Below are positions 1 to 9,188 of a stretch of DNA of 64,000 bases, in pieces. The stretch spans positions 3,364,028 through 3,428,027 of the forward strand of contig NZ_QPFB01000001.1 in assembly GCF_004348115.1 (NCBI RefSeq), read 5' to 3'. Under the pieces are notes generated by a model that was not told the DNA's origin, did no database searches, and saw only the letters and a list, made by a program, of their open reading frames with translations. This DNA comes from Stenotrophomonas sp. ATCM1_4 (GTDB lineage: Bacteria > Pseudomonadota > Gammaproteobacteria > Xanthomonadales > Xanthomonadaceae). A program made the position numbers and the translations under genes. How positions within the stretch are numbered: the stretch's first letter is position 1; every line of letters begins with the position of its first letter.

Positions 1-891
1 TCCAACAACTTCCACGCGCCGTCGCTGAGCCAGATCGGCTACGAGTCCACCTCCACCGGTTACACCGCCGGCGGCCAGCTGGTGCAGGGCCGCCTGCTGT
101 CGGTCAACAACCCGATCGCCCGCGCGCTCGGCGCCACCGACCTGAAGCCGGAGAAGTCGATCAACTACAGCCTGGGCTTCACCAGCCAGATCGGCAGCCA
201 CTTCGACCTGTCGCTGGACCTGTTCCAGATCGACATCGACGACCGCATCGCGCTGTCGGAGAGCATCACCGGTGACGCGTTGACCACCTTCGTGCAGCAG
301 CAGTTCGGCATCAGCGGACTGGAAAGCGCGCATTACTTCGTCAATGCCGCCGACACCCGCACGCGCGGCGCCGAGTTCGTCGCCAACTGGCGGCAATCGC
401 TGGGCGATGGCGAGCTGCTGCTGACCGGCACCTGGAGCTACGCCAAGACCGAGCTGAAGAACGTGGTGGCCACGCCGTCGCAGCTGCTCGCGCTGGACCC
501 GGACTACGTGCTGTTCGGCGTGGAGGAAAGCAACACGCTGACCGACGCCGCCCCGCGCACCCGCGCGCAGCTGGCCGGCAGCTGGGCCAATGACCGCTGG
601 TCGCTGAGCAGCCGCGTGAGCCGGCACGGCAGCGCCACGCGCGTGTTCGACTTCGGGGGCGGCTACGAGCCGACGCAGACCTATCGCGCCGAATGGCAGC
701 TGGATGCGGAAGTGGAATACCGCATCACCCCGAAGTGGAGCGTGGCCATCGGCGGGCAGAACCTGACCGACAACTACCCGGACAAATCCAACCAGGACAT
801 CTACTACTTCGGCAACCTGCCCTACGACGTGCTCTCGCCGATCGGCAGCAATGGCGCGTACTACTACGGCCGCGTGCGGTACACGTTCTGA
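1..891 (+). CDS. TonB-dependent outer-membrane receptor, C-terminal part (5' truncated by window)
   Basis: The frame is open from base 1 and runs 296 codons to TGA, so the gene starts before the window. The visible part is the outer-membrane beta-barrel of a TonB-dependent receptor: FHAPSLSQ near the start is the usual strand motif of these barrels, GQNLTDNYPD is the typical penultimate-strand turn, and the protein ends in an aromatic residue (GRVRYTF) as outer-membrane barrels do. It would import a ferric siderophore, a carbohydrate or another large ligand using TonB energy. The plug domain and signal peptide lie outside the window, so the substrate cannot be guessed. A perfect hairpin follows the stop. 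Family assignment is secure; function beyond family is not. Confidence 0.9.
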   Translation, partial: SNNFHAPSLSQIGYESTSTGYTAGGQLVQGRLLSVNNPIARALGATDLKPEKSINYSLGFTSQIGSHFDLSLDLFQIDIDDRIALSESITGDALTTFVQQQFGISGLESAHYFVNAADTRTRGAEFVANWRQSLGDGELLLTGTWSYAKTELKNVVATPSQLLALDPDYVLFGVEESNTLTDAAPRTRAQLAGSWANDRWSLSSRVSRHGSATRVFDFGGGYEPTQTYRAEWQLDAEVEYRITPKWSVAIGGQNLTDNYPDKSNQDIYYFGNLPYDVLSPIGSNGAYYYGRVRYTF

Positions 892-897
892 CCCACG

Positions 898-930
898 GAC
901 GCAGGCGGGGATTGCGTCCCCGCCTGCGTC
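898..930 (+). terminator. Hairpin terminator after TonB receptor
   Basis: A perfect 13-bp inverted repeat (arms 898-910 and 918-930, 7-nt loop) begins seven bases after the receptor stop codon. No clear T-run follows, so it may terminate weakly or protect the mRNA 3' end. Confidence 0.65.
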
Positions 931-1058
931 CTGCCGTGCAGTGTGCGCTGCCTGATCGTCGGGCCGAGGCACCTTTGGCAGGTTGGGGTGAAATTCCAGC
1001 CCCTCGGGCTGCACACCTGATTACCTCCCCCTAACATCCGTTGCGGCATAGTGGCCGC

Positions 1059-1805
1059 ATGCTCGAAGAACTCCAGCGACCGGCCCCACCGGCGCTGACG
1101 GACAACGACGCGCTGTTCCTCGATGTCGACGGCACCCTGGTCGCCTTTGCCGACCATCCTGAAAAGGTGGTGCCCGCCGACGACCTCCCGCACCTGCTCG
1201 CCGTGAACGCACAGCGCCTGCACGGCGCGGTGGCACTGGTCAGCGGCCGTCCCATCGCGCAACTGGACCAGCTGCTGTCCCCGTTGCGCCTGCCCGCCGC
1301 CGGCCTGCACGGCACACAGCTGCGCTCCACCGCCGATGCCGAAGTTGTCGGCGGCGACACCGCGCAATGGCTGCATGCCCTGCACCAGCAGGCGATGCGG
1401 CTGGCCCATCAACACCCCGGCATGCTGGTCGAACACAAGGGCAGCGCGCTGGCCCTGCATTGGCGTACCGCGCCACAGGCGGCCGGCGCCATCGTCGCCT
1501 TTGCCCAGGCCCAGGTGGCGCAGCTGCCGGGCGTTCGCCTGCAACCGGGCAACCAGGTCATCGAGTTCGTCAGCGCCGACCACGACAAGGGTGGAGCGGT
1601 GCTCGCGCTGATGCGCACCCCGACGTTCGAAGGACGTCGCCCGATCTTCGTCGGCGACGATCTCACCGACGAAGCCGGCTTCGCCGCCGCCATGCGCCAG
1701 GGCGGGCATGGCGTGCTGGTCGGCAACCGCACCGCCAGCCACGCACGCTACGGGCTGGCCGACGTCGCCGCCGTGCACGAGTGGTTGCGCGGCGCCCTGC
1801 CGTAG
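1059..1805 (+). CDS. otsB: Trehalose-6-phosphate phosphatase
   Basis: 248 aa. It removes phosphate from trehalose-6-phosphate, the last step of OtsA/OtsB trehalose synthesis in the cytoplasm. The HAD nucleophile motif DVDGTL is near the N-terminus (about residues 23-28), and GDDLTDEAGF near the C-terminus carries the metal-binding aspartates. Length matches the OtsB family. I chose the ATG at 1059; a TTG six codons upstream is in frame but less likely. It is the first gene of a compact operon with the GH15 hydrolase (50 bp downstream) and otsA. Identity is well supported by motif and context. Confidence 0.93.
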   Translation: MLEELQRPAPPALTDNDALFLDVDGTLVAFADHPEKVVPADDLPHLLAVNAQRLHGAVALVSGRPIAQLDQLLSPLRLPAAGLHGTQLRSTADAEVVGGDTAQWLHALHQQAMRLAHQHPGMLVEHKGSALALHWRTAPQAAGAIVAFAQAQVAQLPGVRLQPGNQVIEFVSADHDKGGAVLALMRTPTFEGRRPIFVGDDLTDEAGFAAAMRQGGHGVLVGNRTASHARYGLADVAAVHEWLRGALP

Positions 1806-1855
1806 ATCCTGCGGCCCCCATGGCGCCTGGGCGCCCTCCACAACAGGAGCAAGTC

Positions 1856-3633
1856 ATGCAACGGGCCGATCTGGACCTGGCCGTCATTGGCAACGGAAGT
1901 TTTGGCGCGCTGATCGACAAGCGGGCGCGCATCGTCTGGAGCTGTCTGCCCGCCTTCGACGGCGACCCCGCGTTCTGTGCGCTGCTCAGCCCACGCGACC
2001 ATGACGGCGGCGACTTCGCGGTGGAGCTGGAAGACTTCGCCGACAGCGAACAACACTACTTCACCAACACCGCCATCCTGCGCACGGTGTTGCGCGACAC
2101 CCGGGGAGGAGCGATCGAGGTGATCGACTTCGCGCCACGCTGGAAACGCCATGGTCGCCTGTACCGCCCCCCCAGCGTGATCCGGCGCATCCGCCCGCTG
2201 TCCGGCAGCCCGCGCATCCGCATCCGGGCGCGTCCCTTGGCCGATTGGGGCGCACGTACCCCCGAATCCACCTGGGGCAGCAACCACCTGCGCTGGTTGT
2301 TGCCCGGCTTCACCCTGCGCCTGACCACCGATGTGCCGGTGCGCTTCATCCGCGAGGGCACCGCGTTCGCGCTGACCCAGCCGGTGGAACTGGTGCTGGG
2401 CGTGGATGAAACCCTGCAGCGCAGCCTGGCCGGTTACGCGCAGGATGCCTTCCAGCGCACGGCCGAGTACTGGCGTGAATGGGTGCGCTACCTCTCCGTC
2501 CCGCTGGAATGGCAGGACGCGGTGATCCGCAGCGCCATCACCCTGAAGCTGTGCCAGTACGAGGACAGCGGCGCGATCATCGCGGCCATGACCACCTCGA
2601 TCCCGGAGGCGCCCGGCAGCGCGCGCAACTGGGACTACCGCTACTGCTGGCTGCGCGATGCCGCCTTCGTGGTACGCGCGCTCAACCGGCTGGGCGCCAC
2701 CCGCACGATGGAGGGCTTCCTGCACTACATCTTCAACCTGGCCACCAGCGACGGCAGCCTGCAGCCGTTGTACGGCATCGGCATGGAAGAGAAGCTCGAC
2801 GAGAGCGAGGTGCCCTCGCTGGCCGGCTACCGCGGCATGGGGCCGGTGCGCTGCGGCAACCTGGCCTGGGTGCAGAAACAGCACGACGTGTATGGCTCGG
2901 TGGTCCTGGCCTCCACCCAGCTGTTCTTCGACCAGCGCCTGGAAGCCCCCGGCGATGCGGACACCTTTGCCCGCCTGGAACCGCTCGGCGAGCGCGCCTA
3001 TGCCCTGCACGACGTCCCCGACGCCGGACTGTGGGAGTTCCGTGGCAGGACCTCGGTGCACACCTACACCTCGGCGATGTGCTGGGCCGCCTGCGACCGC
3101 CTGGCCAAGATCGCCTCGCGCGTGCAGTTGCCCGAACGCGCCCTGCTCTGGCGCCAGCGGGCTGATGCGATCCACCAGCGCGTCATCGAACGTGGCTGGA
3201 ACGCGCGCCTTGGGCATTTCACCGATGCCTGGGACGGCCAGCACCTGGATGCCTCGCTGCTGCTGTTGGCCGACATCGGCTTCATCGATGCCCTGGACCC
3301 GCGCTACGTCGCCACCGTCGAGGCCATCGGCCGCGAGCTGCGCCATGGCAACGCGCTGTACCGCTACATCGCCCCGGATGACTTCGGTGCACCGGAGACC
3401 AGTTTCACCATCTGCACGTTCTGGTACATCGACGCACTGGCCGCGATCGGCCGCGTGGCCGAGGCGCGCGACCTGTTCGAAAGCGTGCTGGCACGCCGCA
3501 ACCACGTCGGCCTGCTGTCCGAGGACCTGGCCTTCGACGACGGCGAGCAATGGGGCAACTTCCCGCAGACGTATTCGCACGTTGGCCTGATCACCGCCGC
3601 CATGCGCCTGTCGCGACCGTGGCAGGACGCGTC

Positions 3634-3637
<4 letters not shown>
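1856..3637 (+). CDS. Glycoside hydrolase family 15 protein (glucoamylase/trehalase-like)
   Basis: 593 aa. The N-terminal domain opens with DLDLAVIGNGSFGALID, and the (alpha/alpha)6 catalytic domain shows the GH15 signatures RNWDYRYCWLRDAAFVV (mid-protein) and SEDLAFDDGEQWGNFPQTYSH near the C-terminus. GH15 enzymes hydrolyse alpha-glucosidic bonds; bacterial members include glucoamylases and acid trehalases. Sitting between otsB and otsA, it may be a trehalase or a glucan hydrolase that balances the trehalose pool, but the exact substrate cannot be read from sequence. The ATG at 1856 follows AGGAGC at 1845-1850. The frame is open further upstream through otsB, but that stretch reads as otsB antiphase and was not included. 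The end overlaps the otsA start as GTGA. Confidence 0.88.
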
Positions 3638-5040
<1,403 letters not shown>

Positions 5041-5148
5041 CTCATGACGAACCGACGCAATCCGAGCCCGTCTCCCGCATGCCGGAGAGGGGTTGGGGTG
5101 AGGGGCCGTGGGGGCAAAACGCTGGCATCACCCACCGCATCCCCGGCC

Positions 5149-5553
5149 TCAATCCAGGAACCGCGCCCGCTGCTGCGGCGTCGGCAGGTAACAGCTGTCA
5201 TGCCGCCCGAACCAGCGGTAGCGGTTGCGCGCCAACCACCGGTAGGCACGGTCCCGCAAGGATCCGGGCAGCCAGCGCGCGATCCCCGCGAGCTTCCACA
5301 CGCCGCCAAGGCCGCTGACCACGCGCATGATCGCATCGGTATCCGTGTAGGCCACGCCGTCCTCCACCAGCAGGAACGACAGCGGGTCATCCGGGTCCAG
5401 CCCGTGCGACAGCAACAGCGCACGGCCCCGCGCGCCCTGCATCGCCGCGAAGCGGTAACGCCCCCGGCGGTCGAAGCGCAGCAGGAAGCGCACCCAGCGG
5501 CTGCACAGCGCGCACACCCCGTCGAACACGATCACCGGCGCCTCGCCGCTCAT
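5149..5553 (-). CDS. DCC-family thiol-disulfide oxidoreductase-like protein (DUF393)
   Basis: 134 aa. The N-terminus IVFDGVCALCSRWVRFLL has the DGxCxLC motif that names the DCC (YuxK/DUF393) family, thought to be thioredoxin-fold redox proteins; the two cysteines are the likely redox pair. No signal peptide is seen, so it should be cytoplasmic. Its ATG overlaps the stop of the DUF4166 gene by four bases (ATGA), making it the last gene of the rluD-pgeF-DUF4166-DCC chain. Substrate unknown. Confidence 0.83.
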   Translation of the reverse strand: MSGEAPVIVFDGVCALCSRWVRFLLRFDRRGRYRFAAMQGARGRALLLSHGLDPDDPLSFLLVEDGVAYTDTDAIMRVVSGLGGVWKLAGIARWLPGSLRDRAYRWLARNRYRWFGRHDSCYLPTPQQRARFLD

Positions 5554-6089
5554 GCCGCCCCGTCCTCCGGCAGCAACCAGCCTTCATAGCGGATCAACCG
5601 CCCGATCAGCGGCATCGAGACATCCACCAGGAACTCATAACGCCCGTGCCGCTCGCGTTCACGGCAGTACACCTGGCCGAACCAGCGCGTGGGCAGGGGC
5701 AACAGCCCAAACGCCCAGGCGCGCTCGGCCCGCCACAGGATCTGGCCCTCCTCCTCGCGCAGGCCGAAGCGGAACCGCACCGCCCCCAGCTGCTCGAACA
5801 GCCCCCCACCCTGTTGCCACAGGCGCGATTCCATCCGGGCGGGCCCGAACCGCCGGTTCCAGCGTTCCCCGGCCGCATCCACCACGAACTCCACGCTGAC
5901 CGGCACGCTGGCACTGGGCGGAAGGCGCGCCAGCCAGGCGCAGGGCGCCACCAGCCAATGGGTGCCGCGCAGCACCTCGCCTTGCCCGCTCCAGCGTTGC
6001 CGGCCGCGCACCGAATGCAGCGCGCGTACCTGCGGGGGCAGCTGTCCGAACCCAGGGCCAAGCACCTGCTCGAACAGCGGCGTGCTCAT
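5550..6089 (-). CDS. DUF4166-domain protein of unknown function
   Basis: 179 aa beginning MSTPLFEQVLGPGFGQLP. The phrase LPPQVRALHSV and the later beta-rich region (FGLREEEGQILW, VSMPLIGRLIRYEGWL) match the DUF4166 family, found in proteobacteria either alone or fused to other domains; no enzymatic function is established that I know of. The start codon overlaps the pgeF stop (TGA/ATG, 6086-6089), and the end overlaps the DCC gene start, so the three are co-translated. An upstream in-frame GTG/ATG exists, but it would run deep into pgeF. Confidence 0.72.
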   Translation of the reverse strand: MSTPLFEQVLGPGFGQLPPQVRALHSVRGRQRWSGQGEVLRGTHWLVAPCAWLARLPPSASVPVSVEFVVDAAGERWNRRFGPARMESRLWQQGGGLFEQLGAVRFRFGLREEEGQILWRAERAWAFGLLPLPTRWFGQVYCRERERHGRYEFLVDVSMPLIGRLIRYEGWLLPEDGAA

Positions 6090-6865
6090 GGGTCCATCCA
6101 CACCAGGGTGGCGATGCGGCCGCTGCGGCGGTCGCGCCGGTGCGAGAACCAGCGTTGCGGGTCGGCGATGGTGCACTGGTCACCGCCATGGATATCGGCC
6201 GGGTCCATGCCCGCGGCCTGCAGCCGCTGGCGTGCCAGTGCGTACAGGTCCACCCGCCAATGCCCGGGACGGGTCGGCGTGAACGCCGCTTCGGCCGCGG
6301 CCGAATGGGCGAGGAAGGCCTCGCGCACATCCGCCCCGATCTCGTAATGGGCCGGCCCGGCGGCCGGCCCCAACCAGGCGATGACCGCGCTGGCCGGGGT
6401 CCGCATCGCCGCCAGGGTGTTCTCCAGCATGCCGTCGGCCAACCCGCGCCACCCCGCATGGGCGGCGGCCACCTCGTCCCCGGCCCGCGCGGTGAACACC
6501 ACCGGCAGGCAGTCCGCGGTCAGGATCGCCAGCACCACGCCGGGAACCGAGGTCACCGCTGCATCGGCCACCGGTTCGGCATCAATGCCCTGTGCCTGCG
6601 GCGGCGCCTGGAAACGCAGCACGCCGATGCCGTGCACCTGGCGCAGCCAGTGCGGCGCCGAGGGCAGACCCGCCAGTTGCTGCAACTGGTCACGGTTGCG
6701 CTGCACCTGCGCCGGGTCGTCGCCCTCGGCGGCGCTGCGGTTGCCCAGGTTGAAGTGGTCGAACGGCGGCTGCGAGCCCCCCGCGCCGTGGCGCCGGGTG
6801 GTGAAGGCATGCACCCCGGCCGGGGCCGGCCAGTCGGCGGCCAGGGCAGGCAGCGCGTCGTTCAT
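6086..6865 (-). CDS. pgeF: Peptidoglycan editing factor / purine nucleoside phosphorylase-like (YfiH, laccase-domain)
   Basis: 259 aa, Cu-oxidase_4/DUF152 family. Family members remove mis-incorporated UDP-MurNAc-L-Ser type precursors in E. coli (PgeF), and homologues act on purine nucleosides. The conserved zinc-site elements are present: QVHGIGVLRF, LTADCLPVVF and AAAHAGWRGLADGM. The start is ambiguous: ATG 6865 overlaps the rluD TGA by one base (TGATG), and a GTG one codon earlier (6868) is possible. It lies immediately downstream of rluD, the same order as in E. coli (rluD-yfiH) and many gammaproteobacteria. Confidence 0.92.
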   Translation of the reverse strand: MNDALPALAADWPAPAGVHAFTTRRHGAGGSQPPFDHFNLGNRSAAEGDDPAQVQRNRDQLQQLAGLPSAPHWLRQVHGIGVLRFQAPPQAQGIDAEPVADAAVTSVPGVVLAILTADCLPVVFTARAGDEVAAAHAGWRGLADGMLENTLAAMRTPASAVIAWLGPAAGPAHYEIGADVREAFLAHSAAAEAAFTPTRPGHWRVDLYALARQRLQAAGMDPADIHGGDQCTIADPQRWFSHRRDRRSGRIATLVWMDP

Positions 6866-7854
6866 CACCAGCGGTCCCGCTCGCGTTCGGCGAAGGCCTT
6901 GGAGTCCTCGCGCAGCGCCTTCGTCAGCGCCAGCAGGTCCGCCGGCACCGGGGCGGTGTTGCTGATCGTCTCGCCGGTGATCGGGTGCTGGAACTCCAGT
7001 GTTTCGGCGTGCAGGGCCTGGCGCTTGAAGCCGCGCAGCTGGGCGACCAGTTCGTCGCTGGCGCCCTTGGGCAGCTTCAGCGACCCGCCGTACAGCGGGT
7101 CACCGACGATGGCGTGCTTGATGTGCGCCATGTGCACGCGGATCTGGTGGGTGCGGCCGGTCTCCAGGCGGCACTCCAGCGCGGTATGGGCGCGGAAGCG
7201 CTCGCGCAGGCGGTAATGGGTGACCGCGTCCTTGCCGTCCTCGCGCACGCCCATGCGCAGGCGGTCGCGCGGGTGACGGTCGATCGCCGCGTCCACGGTG
7301 CCGCCGGCGACCAGCGCCCCGACCACCACAGCCAGGTACTGCCGGTGGACCTCGCGGGCGGACAGCTGTTCCACCAGCGCGGTCTGCGCCTGCACGGTAC
7401 GGGCCACCATCATGATGCCGCTGGTGTCCTTGTCCAGGCGGTGAACCACGCCGGCACGCGGCACCTTGGCGATCTCCGGGTCACGGAACAGCAGCGCGTT
7501 GACCAGGGTGCCGGTCGGGTTGCCGGCGCCCGGGTGGACCACCAGCCCGGCCGGCTTGTCGATCACGTAGACATGCTCGTCCTCGTACAGGACCGACAGC
7601 GGGATGTCCTCCGGCTGCGCGTTGACCTCGGTGTCGAGCACCGCATTCAGGGAAACCGACTCCCCGCCCCGGACCGGGTCGCGGGGCCGGGCCGGCTCCC
7701 CGTCCATCAGCACCGCACCGGTCTTGATCCACTCGGTCAGGCGGGAACGGGAGAATTCGGGGAAAAGCTCGGCCACCACGGCGTCGAAGCGGCGGCCGGC
7801 GGCGGTATCGGGCACCAGCGCCTGGCGCTGGGTCGGGGAGGTGTTCTCGGACAT
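6865..7854 (-). CDS. rluD: 23S rRNA pseudouridine synthase D
   Basis: 329 aa. It isomerises uridines of helix 69 of 23S rRNA (1911/1915/1917) to pseudouridine. An S4 RNA-binding domain ([18 protein letters not shown], about residues 35-55) precedes the RluA-type catalytic domain with [13 protein letters not shown], whose aspartate is the catalytic residue. I chose ATG 7854 (MSENTSPTQ); ATG 7905 is in frame and would add 17 residues of doubtful value. Divergent from bamD, a conserved pairing in gammaproteobacteria. Confidence 0.94.
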   Translation of the reverse strand: MSENTSPTQRQALVPDTAAGRRFDAVVAELFPEFSRSRLTEWIKTGAVLMDGEPARPRDPVRGGESVSLNAVLDTEVNAQPEDIPLSVLYEDEHVYVIDKPAGLVVHPGAGNPTGTLVNALLFRDPEIAKVPRAGVVHRLDKDTSGIMMVARTVQAQTALVEQLSAREVHRQYLAVVVGALVAGGTVDAAIDRHPRDRLRMGVREDGKDAVTHYRLRERFRAHTALECRLETGRTHQIRVHMAHIKHAIVGDPLYGGSLKLPKGASDELVAQLRGFKRQALHAETLEFQHPITGETISNTAPVPADLLALTKALREDSKAFAERERDRW

Positions 7855-7969
7855 GTCAAAGGCCAACTGAAAGACGAAATCGGGGGTCCTGACAGCAACA
7901 GTCATTCGCAGGACAGGCCACTAGGCTATCATCGACACCTCGTATTCCTGCCGCGTCCCGCCCTGACCC

Positions 7970-8854
7970 ATGATCCGACGCTCTTTGCTGTCCGCGCCCG
8001 TCCGCCTCACCGCCCTGCTGCTGGTCCTGGTTTTCGTCGCCACCGGCTGCCACCGCGGCGACAAGAAGAAGGACGCCGATGAAGGCGCGCCTGTCGAGCA
8101 GCTCTACGAAAAGAGCCACAAGCTGATGGAAGGCGGCAACTGGTCCGGCGCCGAAACCAGCTTCAAGCGCCTGATCGCCCAGTATCCGTACGGCCCGTAC
8201 ACCGAGCAGGCGATGATCGAAAGCGCCTATGCCCAGTACAAGGCCGGCAAGAACGATGACGCCGTGTCGAGCATCGACCGCTTCATCCGCACCTACCCGA
8301 CACACCGCAACATCGCCTACCTGTACTACCTGCGCGGCCTGGCCAACGGCAACCGTGACACGGTGTTCCTGCGCCGCGTGTGGTCGCTGGACCCGAGCCG
8401 CCGTGACCTGTCCACCCCGCGCCAGGCCTACGCCGACTTCACCATCGTCACCGAGCGCTACCCGAACAGCCGCTACGCGGCCGATGCGCGCCAGCGCATG
8501 ATCGAGCTGCGCGACGTGTTCGCCCAGCACGAGCTGGACAATGCCCTGTACTACGCCCGCCGCGGCGCCTGGGTCTCGGCCGCCGGCCGCGCCAACTACC
8601 TGCTGGAAACCTACCCGCAGAGCGCCTTCCAGTACGACGCCGTGGCGGTGCTGGGCGAGTCCTATACCCACATCGGCAACAAGACCCTGGCCGACGACGC
8701 CCGCCGCGTGCTGGAGCTGAACCAGCCCGACCACCCGTGGCTGACCGGCGACTGGCCGAAGTACCCGTGGATGATCCGCAAGCTCAACCCGTTCGCCGGC
8801 GAGAAGTCGGTGGCCACCGGCCAGAGCAATGCGACGATGAGCCGCCGCAAGTAA
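7970..8854 (+). CDS. bamD: Outer-membrane assembly lipoprotein BamD
   Basis: 294 aa. An essential component of the BAM complex that inserts beta-barrels into the outer membrane. The N-terminus is a lipoprotein signal with lipobox VATGC (about residues 24-28), followed by a charged linker and tetratricopeptide repeats (EQLYEKSHKLMEGGNWSGAE and following), as in ComL/BamD. It is divergently transcribed from rluD and followed by a strong terminator. Confidence 0.95.
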   Translation: MIRRSLLSAPVRLTALLLVLVFVATGCHRGDKKKDADEGAPVEQLYEKSHKLMEGGNWSGAETSFKRLIAQYPYGPYTEQAMIESAYAQYKAGKNDDAVSSIDRFIRTYPTHRNIAYLYYLRGLANGNRDTVFLRRVWSLDPSRRDLSTPRQAYADFTIVTERYPNSRYAADARQRMIELRDVFAQHELDNALYYARRGAWVSAAGRANYLLETYPQSAFQYDAVAVLGESYTHIGNKTLADDARRVLELNQPDHPWLTGDWPKYPWMIRKLNPFAGEKSVATGQSNATMSRRK

Positions 8855-8878
8855 GCAGCCAGCGCATGCGAGTACGGT

Positions 8879-8898
8879 AAGGGGCCTTCGGGCCCCTT
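8879..8898 (+). terminator. Rho-independent terminator of bamD
   Basis: Stem AAGGGGCC / GGCCCCTT with a TTCG tetraloop, followed by TCCC; 24 bases after the bamD stop. Confidence 0.85.
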
Positions 8899-9131
8899 TC
8901 CCGTTGTGGGCCAACGACGCCCCTGCCCTGCCGAGGCCCGGATGACGCGATGCCCGGGATGTACGTAACCGGGGCAGATCCCAGGCCGCAAGCCGTAGCA
9001 GCCCCGGCGATTCCCCCATCTCCCCACCGCGCAGGCGGGGAGGCAATCCCAGCTCCGTCCCACAACATCCCCTGCTCCGGCACTGGCGAACACGGCTTCG
9101 GCCACGCACCGCCCTGCATGTTCCGGTCGAC
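8899..9131. other. Intergenic spacer between convergent genes, no gene recognised
   Basis: Between the bamD terminator and the terminator of the TonB receptor I see no coding region with plausible composition, RBS or domain, and no RNA gene. A short run (CCCCACCGCGCAGGCGGGG at about 9024-9042) could fold into a small hairpin. Confidence 0.5.
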
Positions 9132-9161
9132 AAAAAAGGCGGCCCCGTCACCGGGACCGCC
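9132..9161 (-). terminator. Rho-independent terminator of the TonB receptor gene
   Basis: On the minus strand a 10-bp GC stem (one G-U pair) with a 4-nt loop is followed directly by six Ts, 27 bases past the receptor stop. Confidence 0.88.
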
Positions 9162-9188
9162 CACATTGCACCCTCAGTCGCGCGAACC

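Noticed and set aside
1367..1855. N-terminal extension of the GH15 gene into otsB
   Set aside because: The frame is open but overlaps otsB out of phase; AGGAGC and ATG at 1845-1858 give the family start.
1748..3580. 610-codon minus-strand open frame over the GH15 gene
   Set aside because: Same type of antisense artefact; the GH15 motifs on the plus strand explain the region.
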